NCBI GenBank assembly: GCA_013141015.1
Contig: JABFRT010000007.1
Location: forward strand, 10,992-74,991
Direction: 5' to 3'
DNA length: 64,000 nucleotides
Origin: Hyphomicrobium sp.
GTDB taxonomy: Bacteria > Pseudomonadota > Alphaproteobacteria > Rhizobiales > Hyphomicrobiaceae
The position numbers were made by a program, and so were the translations under genes. A model generated the notes under the pieces. The model saw nothing but the letters and a program-made list of their open reading frames with translations, had not been told where the DNA came from and ran no database searches. Shown here piece after piece: positions 25,937 to 35,463 of the stretch. Positions within the stretch are counted from its first letter, which is position 1; each line of letters starts with the position of its first letter.

Positions 25937-26545
25937 ATGACGGACACACCGATTGCCCGCTGCCCATGGACCGGCATCGATGATCCGCTCTATGCGCGCT
26001 ACCACGACACCGAGTGGGGCGTGCCGCTGCTCGACGATAAATTGCTGTTTGAAAAAATGATCCTCGAAGGATTTCAATCGGGCCTGTCGTGGCTGACAAT
26101 TCTGAAAAAGCGCGAAAATTTCAGGCAGGCTTTCGACGATTTTGAACCGGCAAAAATCGCCCGCTACGGCAAGCGTGATTTTGATCGCCTGATGAACGAC
26201 GCCGGTATCGTGCGCAATCGCCTGAAGATCGAATCCACCATCGACAATGCGAAAGCCTACCTCGCGCTCTCAAAGCACACGCCGTTTGCGCATTTTGTTT
26301 GGAGCTTCATCGAAGGCCAGCCGCAGCAAAACAAACTGACCTCGTTGAAGGACGCACCGGGACAAACGGACGTTTCAAAGCGCATGAGCAAGGCGCTGAA
26401 AAAGGAAGGCTTCCGCTTCACCGGGCCAACCACGATCTATGCGTTCATGCAATCGAGCGGCATGGTCAACGACCATCTGGTCAGTTGCCCGCGTCATGCG
26501 GCGTGCGCCAAACTTCAAGCCAAACTCAAGGTCCCAGGACGATGA
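25937..26545 (+). CDS. tag: DNA-3-methyladenine glycosylase I
   Basis: 202 residues. Tag excises 3-methyladenine from alkylated DNA as the first step of base excision repair. Typical sequence: RCPWTGIDDPLYARYHDTEWGVPLLDD with the first zinc Cys and a His, EGFQSGLSWLTILKKRENFRQAFDDFEP, and a C-terminal NDHLVSCPRHAAC that completes the zinc site. The gene starts 3 bp after ygfZ and its TGA overlaps the ATG of the next gene. Confidence 0.97.
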   Translation: MTDTPIARCPWTGIDDPLYARYHDTEWGVPLLDDKLLFEKMILEGFQSGLSWLTILKKRENFRQAFDDFEPAKIARYGKRDFDRLMNDAGIVRNRLKIESTIDNAKAYLALSKHTPFAHFVWSFIEGQPQQNKLTSLKDAPGQTDVSKRMSKALKKEGFRFTGPTTIYAFMQSSGMVNDHLVSCPRHAACAKLQAKLKVPGR

Positions 26546-27156
26546 ACGAGCCTTTGCACAGCAAACCGGTGCGCGCCTGGCAACGCATGTTATCAGGCCG
26601 GCGGCTTGATCTGCTTCAGCCCTCACCTGACGACATAGAGATCGAGGATATCGCCCACGGCCTCGCCCGCGTCGCCCGCTGGAACGGCCAGACCACAGGC
26701 GCGCACGCCTTTTCGGTTGCCCAGCATTCCCTGATCGTCACCGATATTTTTGAAAACCTCAATCCGACGACATCGAATGCCGAGCGCCGGGCGGCTCTTT
26801 TGCACGATGCTCCCGAATATGTGATCGGCGATCTCATCAGCCCATTCAAAGCCGCGATTGGCCTCGACTACAAGGCATTCGAGCGACGCTTGCTGGCCGC
26901 CATCCATCGCCGTTTTGATATTCCAGAGACGCTTTCCCCGGTCATCACGAACGCCATCAAAGACGCCGACCGCATCGCCGCTTTCTTTGAAGCGACATGT
27001 CTTGCTGGGTTTTCTATCGAGGAGGGGCGCGCATTTTTTGGGCGCGCTGACGTTAACGGTTCGCTGCGCGACACGCTTCAAACCATCGAACCTCTTCCGG
27101 CGAAAGACGCACACCGCCACTTCATCGCACGCTTTGACGCTCTCGCGCGCATTTAG
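26542..27156 (+). CDS. HD-domain hydrolase (YfbR-like nucleotidase family)
   Basis: 204 residues from the ATG at 26542, which forms an ATGA with the tag stop; the track's longer ORF runs back through tag in another frame and is wrong. The HD metal site is visible as H (AQHS), then LLHDAPEYVIGD and the later KDADRIAAFFEA. Related proteins dephosphorylate deoxynucleoside monophosphates. Coupling to tag and ygfZ suggests a shared transcript but not necessarily a shared pathway. Confidence 0.9.
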   Translation: MNEPLHSKPVRAWQRMLSGRRLDLLQPSPDDIEIEDIAHGLARVARWNGQTTGAHAFSVAQHSLIVTDIFENLNPTTSNAERRAALLHDAPEYVIGDLISPFKAAIGLDYKAFERRLLAAIHRRFDIPETLSPVITNAIKDADRIAAFFEATCLAGFSIEEGRAFFGRADVNGSLRDTLQTIEPLPAKDAHRHFIARFDALARI

Positions 27157-27266
27157 AATTCCGGCATAAATGCGGCAAAATCCGTTCATTCTGTGCAACT
27201 GTTATTCCGAAAATCGCCATGATCTGACCTTAGCCAGCTACCTGGGGAGCACGGGGATGACATGCA

Positions 27267-28322
27267 ATGAACATGGAACTGTCAGGCAGAGGCAAACCGT
27301 CGCCAGATAAATCGCACCGCGTACTCACACGCGATAAAACAGATCACGACTCCGTCGGCATCGGTCTCAATGCAGCAATTGTTGCGGTGCTCGACAATGA
27401 ACCAGTAGCGCTCGTTGTCCGCAAGGATCCCGATAGCGCAGGTGCTACCGATATGCTTCCGTTCGGGCCATTCAGCCCGCGCGAGCATAGAACGCTCGAA
27501 GGCGGGTTGCGCGCGTGGGTGCGCGATCAAACTGGCCTTGATCTCGGCTACGCCGAACAACTCTATACATTTGCCGATCGCGGCCGCTTGCCGGAACCCG
27601 GTGACGTGGCACCGCACGTCGTATCGATTGGCTATCTGGCGTTGACCGAAGCCAGCGCCGATCACGGCTTGACGCACGGCGTCTGGCGCAGCTGGTATCA
27701 GTATTTTCCTTGGGAAGACTGGCGCCGTTCGCGCCCCGATATCATCGCCAATGAAATCGAGCCACGCTTGAAACTTTGGGCTGAGCGTCCGTCGCCAGCG
27801 GCAACGCCTCAGCGTCCGGTTTCCCGCAGCGACCGCGCCCGCATGTGCTTTGGCCTTGATGGTGCCGCCTGGGACGAAGAAAAAGTGCTCGAGCGCTACG
27901 AGCTGCTCTACGAAGCAGGCTTGATCGAAGAAGCGCTTCGTGATGGGCGCAGCGCCGCGCAAGCTTGGACAGACCGGCCGAAGCTCGGCCTTCCCATGCA
28001 GTCGGACCACCGCCGCATTCTTGCGACGGCAATCGGGCGGACGCGCGCCAAAATTAAATACCGGCCCGTGGTGTTTGAATTGATGCCGCCGGATTTCACG
28101 CTCTATGAATTGCAGAAAACGGTCGAAGCAATCCTCGGGCCGCATCTGCATAAGCAGAACTTCCGCCGCCTCGTCGAAGGTGCGGGTCTCGTCGAGCCAA
28201 CGGGTGATGTCAAAACCCGCACAGGCGGGCGGCCAGCAAAGCTGTTCCGCTTCCGGCGCGAGGTGCTGCTTGAACGTCCGGCTCCCGGCGTGCGCGTCTC
28301 GGCACCGCCCGTACGCAATTGA
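27267..28322 (+). CDS. nadQ: Nudix-like/winged-helix transcriptional regulator of NAD synthesis (NadQ, COG4111 type)
   Basis: 351 residues. The N-terminal two thirds resemble a Nudix fold that has lost the catalytic Nudix box (AIVAVLDNEPVALVVRKD..., LEGGLRAWVRDQTGLDLGYAEQLYTF). The C-terminal part is the NrtR-like winged helix: PPDFTLYELQKTVEAILG...LHKQNFRRLVEGAGLVEPTG...GRPAKLFRFRREVL. From memory, the alphaproteobacterial COG4111 family is named NadQ and represses de novo NAD genes; I could not verify this here. Genome context agrees strongly: nadA-nadB-nadC follow directly, and two matching palindromes lie in the gap. The ligand is probably an NAD-related nucleotide. Confidence 0.85.
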   Translation: MNMELSGRGKPSPDKSHRVLTRDKTDHDSVGIGLNAAIVAVLDNEPVALVVRKDPDSAGATDMLPFGPFSPREHRTLEGGLRAWVRDQTGLDLGYAEQLYTFADRGRLPEPGDVAPHVVSIGYLALTEASADHGLTHGVWRSWYQYFPWEDWRRSRPDIIANEIEPRLKLWAERPSPAATPQRPVSRSDRARMCFGLDGAAWDEEKVLERYELLYEAGLIEEALRDGRSAAQAWTDRPKLGLPMQSDHRRILATAIGRTRAKIKYRPVVFELMPPDFTLYELQKTVEAILGPHLHKQNFRRLVEGAGLVEPTGDVKTRTGGRPAKLFRFRREVLLERPAPGVRVSAPPVRN

Positions 28323-28429
28323 GATAGGCGTAACTGACGGGCCGCAACCAAATGCACTGGCCCGCAGTTCTGTTGAGCACTCACAGGATGCCTCTGGAAT
28401 TTTCGCCGCAGATACACTAACATAATTGT

Positions 28430-28464
28430 CACCCAGGAATGCTCAGTCAGAGCATTTCTGGGTG
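28430..28464. promoter_or_regulatory. Candidate NadQ operator 1 inside a 35-bp inverted repeat
   Basis: Core ATGCTC-N5-GAGCAT (28439-28455), extended to AATGCTC/GAGCATT and flanked by CACCCAG/CTGGGTG arms. It shares its core and spacing exactly with the second site 68 bp downstream. As RNA it would also form a strong stem-loop after nadQ, but without a T-run. Confidence 0.65.
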
Positions 28465-28504
28465 AGGCTACCCGGCAAGTGCGCCGGCGTTTGGTACGCA
28501 CTTG

Positions 28505-28525
28505 ATATGCTCGATTCGAGCATAT
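28505..28525. promoter_or_regulatory. Candidate NadQ operator 2, just upstream of nadA
   Basis: Perfect 9-bp arms ATATGCTCG/CGAGCATAT around ATT, containing the core ATGCTC-N5-GAGCAT at 28507-28523. It lies 31 bp before the nadA start codon, where it would cover the promoter or early transcript. Its presence also argues against the track's nadA start at 28524, which is inside the palindrome. Confidence 0.7.
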
Positions 28526-28556
28526 GTGGTTCAAGGGTCATTGCGGAGGACGACGC

Positions 28557-29618
28557 ATGGTTGCGCCGGTCGCGGGTACAAAATCATCGGCAATCTCTGG
28601 CAAAGCTGCGCCGCAGCGGCAGTTGAAGTATGCGTGGTCGGCGGCGCTTCAAGCCGAAATGGCGCCGATGTACGAGCGCGTCAAGCACGTCATCACGCCG
28701 ATGGAGTGGCCGCACTATGCAGCCCTGATCAAGTCGATCAATGAGCTGAAAAAAGAGCGCAACGCCGTCATCCTGGCGCACAACTATATGACGCCGGAGA
28801 TCTTCCACTGCGTCGCTGATTTCCGCGGCGATAGCTTACAGCTCGCCAAAGAAGCCGCACGCGTTGACGCCAAAATCATCGTCCAGGCCGGCGTGCACTT
28901 TATGGCCGAAACCTCGAAGCTGCTCTCGCCCGATAAAACCGTGCTCATTCCCGATATGCGGGCCGGGTGCTCACTCGCCGCTTCGATCACAGCCGAAGAC
29001 GTGCGCATGTTGCGTGAAGCCTATCCGGGCGTGCCGATCGTCACTTATGTCAACACATCGGCTGCCGTGAAAGCCGAATGCGATATCACATGCACCTCGT
29101 CGAACGCGGTCAAGGTCGTCGAAAGCCTTGGCGCGCCGCGCGTGTTGTGCATCCCCGATCAGTATTTGGCGAAGTGGGTGCAATCGCAAACCAAAGTGCA
29201 GGTGATCACCTGGAAGGGTGCGTGCGAAGTGCATGAACGCTTCACCGGCGAAGAGTTGACCCGCATGCGCGACGACGATCCGGGCTTGAAGATCATTGCC
29301 CATCCTGAATGCCCGCCCGACGTGATCGCGGCTGCTGATTTCACCGGCTCGACCTCCGGCATGATCAATTGGGTCAAGGACAAGCGGCCGAAAAAGGTAA
29401 TGCTCGTCACCGAATGCTCGATGGCTTCCAACGTCGCTGTCGAAACGCCCGATGTCGAGTTCATCCGTCCGTGCAATCTGTGCCCGCACATGAAACGTAT
29501 CAGCCTCGAGAACATTTACGATAGCCTGCTGCACTTGCAGTATGAGGTGCACGTTGATCCTGACGTTGCCGTCCGCGCCCGCCGCGCCGTAGAACGCATG
29601 GTCAATCTGACCAACTGA
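28557..29618 (+). CDS. nadA: Quinolinate synthase
   Basis: 353 residues from the ATG at 28557, which has GCGGAGGA eight bases upstream; the track's ATG at 28524 lies in an operator-like palindrome. NadA is a [4Fe-4S] enzyme condensing iminoaspartate with dihydroxyacetone phosphate to quinolinate. Conserved segments: [54 protein letters not shown], and [19 protein letters not shown] with the cluster-type cysteines. First gene of the nadABC cluster behind nadQ. Confidence 0.97.
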   Translation: MVAPVAGTKSSAISGKAAPQRQLKYAWSAALQAEMAPMYERVKHVITPMEWPHYAALIKSINELKKERNAVILAHNYMTPEIFHCVADFRGDSLQLAKEAARVDAKIIVQAGVHFMAETSKLLSPDKTVLIPDMRAGCSLAASITAEDVRMLREAYPGVPIVTYVNTSAAVKAECDITCTSSNAVKVVESLGAPRVLCIPDQYLAKWVQSQTKVQVITWKGACEVHERFTGEELTRMRDDDPGLKIIAHPECPPDVIAAADFTGSTSGMINWVKDKRPKKVMLVTECSMASNVAVETPDVEFIRPCNLCPHMKRISLENIYDSLLHLQYEVHVDPDVAVRARRAVERMVNLTN

Positions 29619-29679
29619 GCTGGACTGAGCCGACCCGACGAAAACAAAGTTCCGTTTCGCTCAAAAAGGGCTGAGCCTC

Positions 29680-31350
29680 ATGGTTGCCAAACGCACCCGA
29701 CGCGCCGCTCCTGCCGCCAAGCCGGTGTTCAAACCGGCGGACGCGAAACAAGGTCCAGGCGATGTGGTTATCATCGGCGCGGGCCTTGCCGGATTGTTCA
29801 CGGCGCTGAAGCTGGCGCCGCTGCCGGTGACTGTTATCGCTGCGGCGCCGCTTGGCGAAGGCGCGTCCAGCATGTGGGCGCAGGGCGGCATAGCCGCCGC
29901 CGTTGGCGAAGGCGACAGCACGGATAAGCACGCCGCCGACACGATTGCGGCAGGCGCCGGCATCGTCGACGAAACAATCGCTCACATGGTCGCCGACGAA
30001 GCGCCTGAGCGGATCCGCGATCTGCTGAGCTACGGCGTACCATTCGACCGAGATCTCGAAGGCCACTATGTGCTTTCCAAAGAAGCCGCACATTCCGAAA
30101 AGCGCGTGGTCCGCGTCTCCGGCGACCGCGCCGGTGCCGCCATCATGCAGGCGCTGATCGCGGCTGTGCGCACATGCCCATCGATCCGCGTGCTCGAGGG
30201 CTTTGCCGCCGACGATTTGATTGCGGACGACGGCCACGTTGAAGGCGTCCGCCTGATCCGCCCTGCGGCGCTTGGCAACGGCACCTATGAATTCGTCCCC
30301 GCCTCCGCCGTCGTCTTGGCAACGGGCGGCGTCGGTGCGCTGTTCGCACTGACGACCAACCCTGCTTATGCGCGGGGCGAAGCCATCGCCATGGCCGCAC
30401 GTGCGGGCGCCGTGATCGCTGACGCTGAGTTCGTCCAGTTCCACCCGACCGCCATCGACGCCGGCATCGACCCGGCGCCGCTGGCCACAGAAGCGTTGCG
30501 CGGCGAAGGCGCAATCCTGGTCAACAATCTTGGCGAACGCTTCATGACAAAGATCGACCCGCGCGGCGAATTGGCCGCCCGCGATGTGGTGGCGCGCGGT
30601 GTGTTTGCTGAAATTCAAGCTGGACGCCGCGTATTTCTTGATTGCCGCGAGGCGATTGGCGCGCGTTTCGACGCCGCGTATCCAACCGTTTTTGAACATT
30701 GCCAGCGCGCTGGCATCAACCCGGTCACAGAATTGATTCCTGTAGCGCCTGCCGAGCACTATCACATGGGCGGCATCGCGACCGACGAGCGCGGACGTTC
30801 AAGCATCTCCGGCCTTTGGGCCGTCGGCGAAGTGGCGTCCACAGGACTGCATGGCGCGAACCGGCTCGCATCGAACTCACTGCTGGAAGCAACCGTCTAT
30901 GGCGCGCGCGTCGCAGCCGACATCCGATCGGTTCTGCCGCTGGATCATGTCGGCCATTTTGTCGAGCCCAAGCGCGTGCCCGGCAGCCGGCCAGCCGATC
31001 CACAATTGCGTGCCGAGGCCGTCAGCGCTTTGCGGTCCATCATGACGACCCACGTCGGCGTCGTGCGCACCGCCAAGGGATTGCGAACGGCGCTCGCGGC
31101 GTTGAAGGCCATAGCCCAGCAAGCCACAGGTGACACGGTGCTTGCCAACATGACGCTGGTCGCGCGGCTGATCACCGCCGCCGCGTTGCAGCGCAAGGAA
31201 AGCCGCGGCGGACATTTCCGCAGCGACTTCCCCGAGACCGATCCGGCGCTTGCGGAACGTAGCTTCATGACGCTTGCCGATCTCGACCGGATCGATGCGC
31301 CGGGCCGGATCGCAGCCACGGCGCCAGCCCTCGCCGGATGCCGCACATGA
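29680..31350 (+). CDS. nadB: L-aspartate oxidase
   Basis: 556 residues. This FAD enzyme oxidises L-aspartate to iminoaspartate for NadA. After a 30-residue basic leader come the FAD motif VVIIGAGLAGLFTALKLA, SSMWAQGGIAAAVGEGDS, the substrate-site VQFHPTAID and EALRGEGAILVNN, HYHMGGIATDERGRSSISGLWAVGEVASTGLHGANRLASNSLLEA, and a C-terminal helical domain of the fumarate-reductase family. The gene follows nadA by 61 bp and overlaps nadC. Confidence 0.97.
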   Translation: MVAKRTRRAAPAAKPVFKPADAKQGPGDVVIIGAGLAGLFTALKLAPLPVTVIAAAPLGEGASSMWAQGGIAAAVGEGDSTDKHAADTIAAGAGIVDETIAHMVADEAPERIRDLLSYGVPFDRDLEGHYVLSKEAAHSEKRVVRVSGDRAGAAIMQALIAAVRTCPSIRVLEGFAADDLIADDGHVEGVRLIRPAALGNGTYEFVPASAVVLATGGVGALFALTTNPAYARGEAIAMAARAGAVIADAEFVQFHPTAIDAGIDPAPLATEALRGEGAILVNNLGERFMTKIDPRGELAARDVVARGVFAEIQAGRRVFLDCREAIGARFDAAYPTVFEHCQRAGINPVTELIPVAPAEHYHMGGIATDERGRSSISGLWAVGEVASTGLHGANRLASNSLLEATVYGARVAADIRSVLPLDHVGHFVEPKRVPGSRPADPQLRAEAVSALRSIMTTHVGVVRTAKGLRTALAALKAIAQQATGDTVLANMTLVARLITAAALQRKESRGGHFRSDFPETDPALAERSFMTLADLDRIDAPGRIAATAPALAGCRT

Positions 31351-32258
31351 CGCTCGCTCACAGTCCGCGCGCTCTAAATCTCGCGCCTCTGCCCGCACCA
31401 TTGATCGACGCTGCAATCCGCGCCGCGCTGGCGGAGGACTTGGGCCTGGCTGGCGATATCACCACCAACGCCACGGTCGCGGCTGACGCGATTGCAGACG
31501 CTGTTATTGCCACGCGGCAGCCTGGCGTGGTCTCCGGTCTGCAATTGGCCGAAGCTGCATTTCGCGCGCTCGACCCGGACGTGTCGTTCACAATCAAACA
31601 TAACGACGGTGACCGGGTTGCGCCCGGCGACGTGATTGCCGTTATTACCGGCAATGCCCGCGCCGTCCTCACCGCCGAACGCGTCGCCCTGAATTTCATG
31701 GGCCGCATGTCGGGCATCGCGACATTGACGCGGCGCTATGCCGATGCCGCCGCTGGCACCAAAGCCCGGATCGCTGATACGCGCAAAACCACGCCGGGCC
31801 TGCGCGCCTTCGAAAAATACGCCGTGCGGTGCGGCGGCGGCCAGAACCACCGCACAGGCTTGTTCGACGCTGTGCTGATCAAAGATAATCATATCGTTGC
31901 CGCCGGTGGTCTCGAAAAGGCCATCGAAGCGGCCCGCGCCAGTGCCGGCCATATGGTCAAAATCGAAGTCGAAGTCGATACCCTTGACCAGCTCGACGTG
32001 CTGTTGAAATACAAGGTCGACGCGGTTCTGCTCGACAATATGACACCGGCTCAATTGAAGGATGCCGTCACGCGGGTCGCCGGCCGCTGCCTGACGGAAG
32101 CTTCAGGCGGCGTTAACCTCGACACGGTCGCGGCCATCGCCAAATGCGGCGTCGATATGATCTCTGTTGGCGCTTTGACCCATTCCGCGCCCGTTCTCGA
32201 CCTCGGCCTGGACTTCAAATCCCGCCGCCCGGCAACCAAACACAGCGCTAACGCTTGA
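31347..32258 (+). CDS. nadC: Nicotinate-nucleotide pyrophosphorylase (carboxylating), quinolinate phosphoribosyltransferase
   Basis: 303 residues from the ATG at 31347, which makes an ATGA overlap with the nadB stop (the track's ATG is 9 bp further upstream). It converts quinolinate and PRPP to nicotinate mononucleotide and CO2. Typical regions: ALAEDLGLAGDITTNATV, ALNFMGRMSGIAT, ADTRKTTPGLRAFEKYAVRCGGGQNHRTGLFDAVLIKDNHI, VDTLDQLD, and ASGGVNLDTVAAIAKCGVDMISVGALTHSAP. Completes de novo NAD precursor synthesis from aspartate. Confidence 0.97.
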   Translation: MTLAHSPRALNLAPLPAPLIDAAIRAALAEDLGLAGDITTNATVAADAIADAVIATRQPGVVSGLQLAEAAFRALDPDVSFTIKHNDGDRVAPGDVIAVITGNARAVLTAERVALNFMGRMSGIATLTRRYADAAAGTKARIADTRKTTPGLRAFEKYAVRCGGGQNHRTGLFDAVLIKDNHIVAAGGLEKAIEAARASAGHMVKIEVEVDTLDQLDVLLKYKVDAVLLDNMTPAQLKDAVTRVAGRCLTEASGGVNLDTVAAIAKCGVDMISVGALTHSAPVLDLGLDFKSRRPATKHSANA

Positions 32259-32358
32259 TTTTGCCACACTTAGCGATCACCTCAGTCTATGAGAGTGACT
32301 GAAGCTTGCCGGCAAGTTACCGGCGTGCACAGCGATCGACATAACGAACGTGGATATC

Positions 32359-32574
32359 ATGAAGTGGATCGTCGTCTGGGGCGTTAGCGCGGTTGCCGCC
32401 GCAGCGCTTGCGGCAGTCTTTGCCGGCCAGAAAAACCGCGACTACTCGCACTGGGTGGCGTGGTGCTTTGTGTTTCCGCCGCTCGTCATCTGGCTGATGC
32501 TGATGCCATCGAACAAGGGGCCGCGGCCGCGCAAACCCACACTCGATGAAATCGACCGCCGCGACGGCAGCTGA
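32359..32574 (+). CDS. Small membrane protein, unknown function
   Basis: 71 residues from the ATG at 32359 (the track begins at a GTG three codons earlier). Two hydrophobic segments, WIVVWGVSAVAAAALAAVFAG and WCFVFPPLVIWLMLMP, are followed by a basic/acidic cytoplasmic tail PRPRKPTLDEIDRRDGS. This PLVIW...TLDEID layout recurs in small inner-membrane proteins of alphaproteobacteria, but I know of no function. Convergent with ppdK, 3 bp between stops. Confidence 0.65.
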   Translation: MKWIVVWGVSAVAAAALAAVFAGQKNRDYSHWVAWCFVFPPLVIWLMLMPSNKGPRPRKPTLDEIDRRDGS

Positions 32575-32577
32575 GCG

Positions 32578-35295
32578 TTACGAAATCTCTTCGGGCGGCG
32601 ATGCCATGCGCGCCCGGATGGCGGCTTGCGCAGCCGACAACCGTGCGACCGGCACGCGGTACGGCGAACACGACACATAGTCGAGCCCAGCACTTTCGAA
32701 GAACGCGATCGATTTTGGATCGCCGCCATGCTCGCCGCAGATGCCGGCCTTCAAAGCCGGTTTGGCCTTGCGTCCGCGCTCCACACCAATCCGCACCAAT
32801 TCACCAACGCCCGTCTGATCGATCGAAACAAACGGATCGATAGCAATGATTTCGTGCTCCAGGTAACTCGACAGGATCGGCGCGGCGTCATCGCGCGACA
32901 GGCCGAGCGCGGTCTGCGTCAGATCATTTGTGCCGAACGAAAAGAAGTCCGCGCCCTTCTCGCCCTTGGCGATATCTTCGGCACGCAGCGCTGCGCGCGG
33001 CAACTCGATCATGGTGCCGACATCGTACGCGAGTGACACGCCGGTTTCCTTTTCAACCGCCTTCGCCACATCGACAATCACCGCACGCAGCACATCGAAT
33101 TCCTGCCGGTAGGCCACGAACGGGATCATCACTTCCGGACGAACCGGCGCGCCGGTTTTTTGGCCAGCAGCAATCGCCGCTTCAAAAATTGCCCGGGCCT
33201 GCATGCCGGTAATCTCCGGGAACTTGATGCCAAGGCGGCAGCCGCGGAAGCCGAGCATGGGGTTAAATTCCTCAAGCTCCGCCACGCGGGCCTTGAGGCG
33301 CATCAGATCCATACCAAGGGCGGCTGCGACCTGCGCGGCCTCGCGGTCTTCGTGCGGCAGGAACTCATGCAATGGCGGATCGAGCAGACGGATGGTGACC
33401 GGAAGCCCGGCCATGATTTCAAAAAGCTCTTCGAAATCGGCGCGCTGCATCGGCAGCAACTTGTCGAGTGCCTGGCGGCGGCCTTCGATGTCCTCGGCGC
33501 AAATCATTTCGCGGACCGCGAGAATACGGCTCTCCTCAAAAAACATGTGCTCGGTGCGGCAAAGACCAATGCCCTCGGCTCCGAACATGCGCGCCTGCCG
33601 GGCATCGCGCGGCGTGTCGGCGTTGGTGCGCACACGCATGCGCCGCGTTTCATCGGCCCAACCCATGATGGTCGCGAATGTGCCTGATAATTCCGGGGCG
33701 CGCATTTTGGCTTTGCCCGCATAGACACGGCCGTTGCCGCCATCAATGGTAATGATATCGCCGGCGCGGAAAGTGCGCGCGCCAGCCCGCATCGTGCCGG
33801 CATTGACGTCGATTCTGAGAGTGCCTGCGCCGGATACGCATGGCCGCCCCATGCCGCGCGCGACGACGGCTGCGTGCGAGGTCATGCCGCCGCGTGCGGT
33901 CAAAACGCCGACCGCTGCATGCATACCGTGAACATCTTCGGGGCTGGTTTCAGCGCGCACCAAAATAACATCGCGGCCCTTGGCACGCAGTGCTTCCGCC
34001 ATTTCCGCATGAAATACGATTTCGCCGGATGCAGCGCCAGGCGACGCCGGCAGGCCTTTGCCGATCAGATCGTTTTCCGCGGCAGAATCGATTGTTGGAT
34101 GCAGCAATTGATCGAGCGCGGATGGCTCGACGCGCAACACCGCCTCATCGCGGGTGATCAATCCTTCCGCTGCCATATCGACAGAAATTTTAAGCGCGGC
34201 ATCTGTTGTGCGTTTGCCAGAGCGCGTCTGCAGCAGCCAAAGCTTGCCGATTTGAATGGTGAATTCCACGTCCTGCATATCGCGGTAGTGCTGCTCCAAG
34301 CGGCGGAAAACCGCCTTCAGCTCGGCAAAGGCGTCCGGCATCATCTCTTCGAGCGACAAGCCCGTGCCCATACTCAATCCGGCGCGCGTCAGCGGTTGCG
34401 GTGTGCGGATGCCGGCGACGACATCTTCGCCTTGGGCATTCGGCAGATACTCGCCGAAAATTTCGTTGGCCCCGGTCGATGGGTTGCGCGTGAACGCGAC
34501 GCCGGTTGCCGACGTTTCACCCAGATTGCCAAACACCATGGCTTGCACGTTGACGGCGGTGCCCCAATCGTCAGGAATATCATGCAAGCGGCGATACGTT
34601 GCGGCGCGCGGATTGTGCCAGGAATCGAACACGGCGGCGATAGCGCCCCACAGCTGCGCATTGGTGTCTTGGGGAAACGGCGCCCCCGACTCCCGCACGA
34701 CGGCCGCATTGTAATCGCCAATGATCTCGCGCCACGCCTCAGCGTCGATTTCCGTGTCAGCGCCAAAGCCGTTGAGGTTTTTGAAATTCTCCAAAATGTC
34801 TTCGAACACGCCGTGATCGACGCCGAGCACGACATCGGCATACATTTGGATAAAGCGCCGGTAGCTATCGAACGCAAAGCGCGCATCACCCGTCAAGGCC
34901 GCCAGCGCCTGAACTGTCTTGTCGTTGAGGCCGAGGTTGAGAATGGTGTCCATCATACCCGGCATCGAGGCGCGCGAGCCGGACCGTACCGAGACCAGCA
35001 ACGGCCGCTGCTCGTCGCCGAATTTCGCGCCAACGGTTTCGCCGATTTTGGCCAGCCCCGCTTCAACTTGATCGCGAAGCTCTGGCGGCAGCTTTTTGCC
35101 GAGGGCAAAAAACAGGGCGCAGACTTCAGTCGGAATGGTGAAGCCTGGCGGCACGGGCAACCCCAGATTGGCCATCTCAGCAAGGTTTGCCCCCTTGCCG
35201 CCGAGCATAGCCGACATGGCAGCTTTGCCTTCGGCCTGTCCTGGGGCGAAGCTGTAGACCCATTTCTCTTTGCCGTCGGTTCCCGGCTGTGTCAT
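32578..35295 (-). CDS. ppdK: Pyruvate, phosphate dikinase
   Basis: 905 residues from the ATG at 35295 (the track uses the GTG one codon upstream). It interconverts pyruvate, ATP and Pi with phosphoenolpyruvate, AMP and PPi. Order of domains: nucleotide-grasp ATP-binding part (LGGKGANLAEMANLGLPVPPGFTI, VRSGSRASMPGMMDTILNLGLN), the swivelling phosphohistidine domain with the catalytic His in TARGGMTSHAAVVARGMGRPCVSG, then the PEP/pyruvate TIM barrel (GIGLCRTEHMFF, GTNDLTQTALGLSRDD, ICGEHGGDPKSIAFF) with its active Cys. Complete. Suggests gluconeogenic PEP formation from C2/C3 substrates. Confidence 0.98.
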   Translation of the reverse strand: MTQPGTDGKEKWVYSFAPGQAEGKAAMSAMLGGKGANLAEMANLGLPVPPGFTIPTEVCALFFALGKKLPPELRDQVEAGLAKIGETVGAKFGDEQRPLLVSVRSGSRASMPGMMDTILNLGLNDKTVQALAALTGDARFAFDSYRRFIQMYADVVLGVDHGVFEDILENFKNLNGFGADTEIDAEAWREIIGDYNAAVVRESGAPFPQDTNAQLWGAIAAVFDSWHNPRAATYRRLHDIPDDWGTAVNVQAMVFGNLGETSATGVAFTRNPSTGANEIFGEYLPNAQGEDVVAGIRTPQPLTRAGLSMGTGLSLEEMMPDAFAELKAVFRRLEQHYRDMQDVEFTIQIGKLWLLQTRSGKRTTDAALKISVDMAAEGLITRDEAVLRVEPSALDQLLHPTIDSAAENDLIGKGLPASPGAASGEIVFHAEMAEALRAKGRDVILVRAETSPEDVHGMHAAVGVLTARGGMTSHAAVVARGMGRPCVSGAGTLRIDVNAGTMRAGARTFRAGDIITIDGGNGRVYAGKAKMRAPELSGTFATIMGWADETRRMRVRTNADTPRDARQARMFGAEGIGLCRTEHMFFEESRILAVREMICAEDIEGRRQALDKLLPMQRADFEELFEIMAGLPVTIRLLDPPLHEFLPHEDREAAQVAAALGMDLMRLKARVAELEEFNPMLGFRGCRLGIKFPEITGMQARAIFEAAIAAGQKTGAPVRPEVMIPFVAYRQEFDVLRAVIVDVAKAVEKETGVSLAYDVGTMIELPRAALRAEDIAKGEKGADFFSFGTNDLTQTALGLSRDDAAPILSSYLEHEIIAIDPFVSIDQTGVGELVRIGVERGRKAKPALKAGICGEHGGDPKSIAFFESAGLDYVSCSPYRVPVARLSAAQAAIRARMASPPEEIS

Positions 35296-35463
35296 CACAC
35301 CATCTCAATCGTCGTTACAACCGGCGTTGGACACCATCCAAAGGCCGGTCCGCAAGCGGTGGCATAGCAGCCCGGCCTATAGAGTAGAAGGGCTGAGCCG
35401 ATTATCCCCCCGGGAAGCCGCCGCCCCGGCAATCCATCCGCTTCAAATCTGGACGAGCATACT

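Noticed and set aside
26299-26541. 5' extension of the HD hydrolase ORF
   Set aside because: It runs through tag in another frame; the ATGA junction at 26542 is the real start.
28430-28464. Rho-independent terminator of nadQ
   Set aside because: Strong inverted repeat but no T-run, and its core is shared with the second palindrome, so an operator is more likely.
29602-30765. 387-residue minus-strand ORF
   Set aside because: Antisense to nadB; no family signature.
33874-35367. 497-residue plus-strand ORF
   Set aside because: Antisense to ppdK; length results from codon bias of the real gene.
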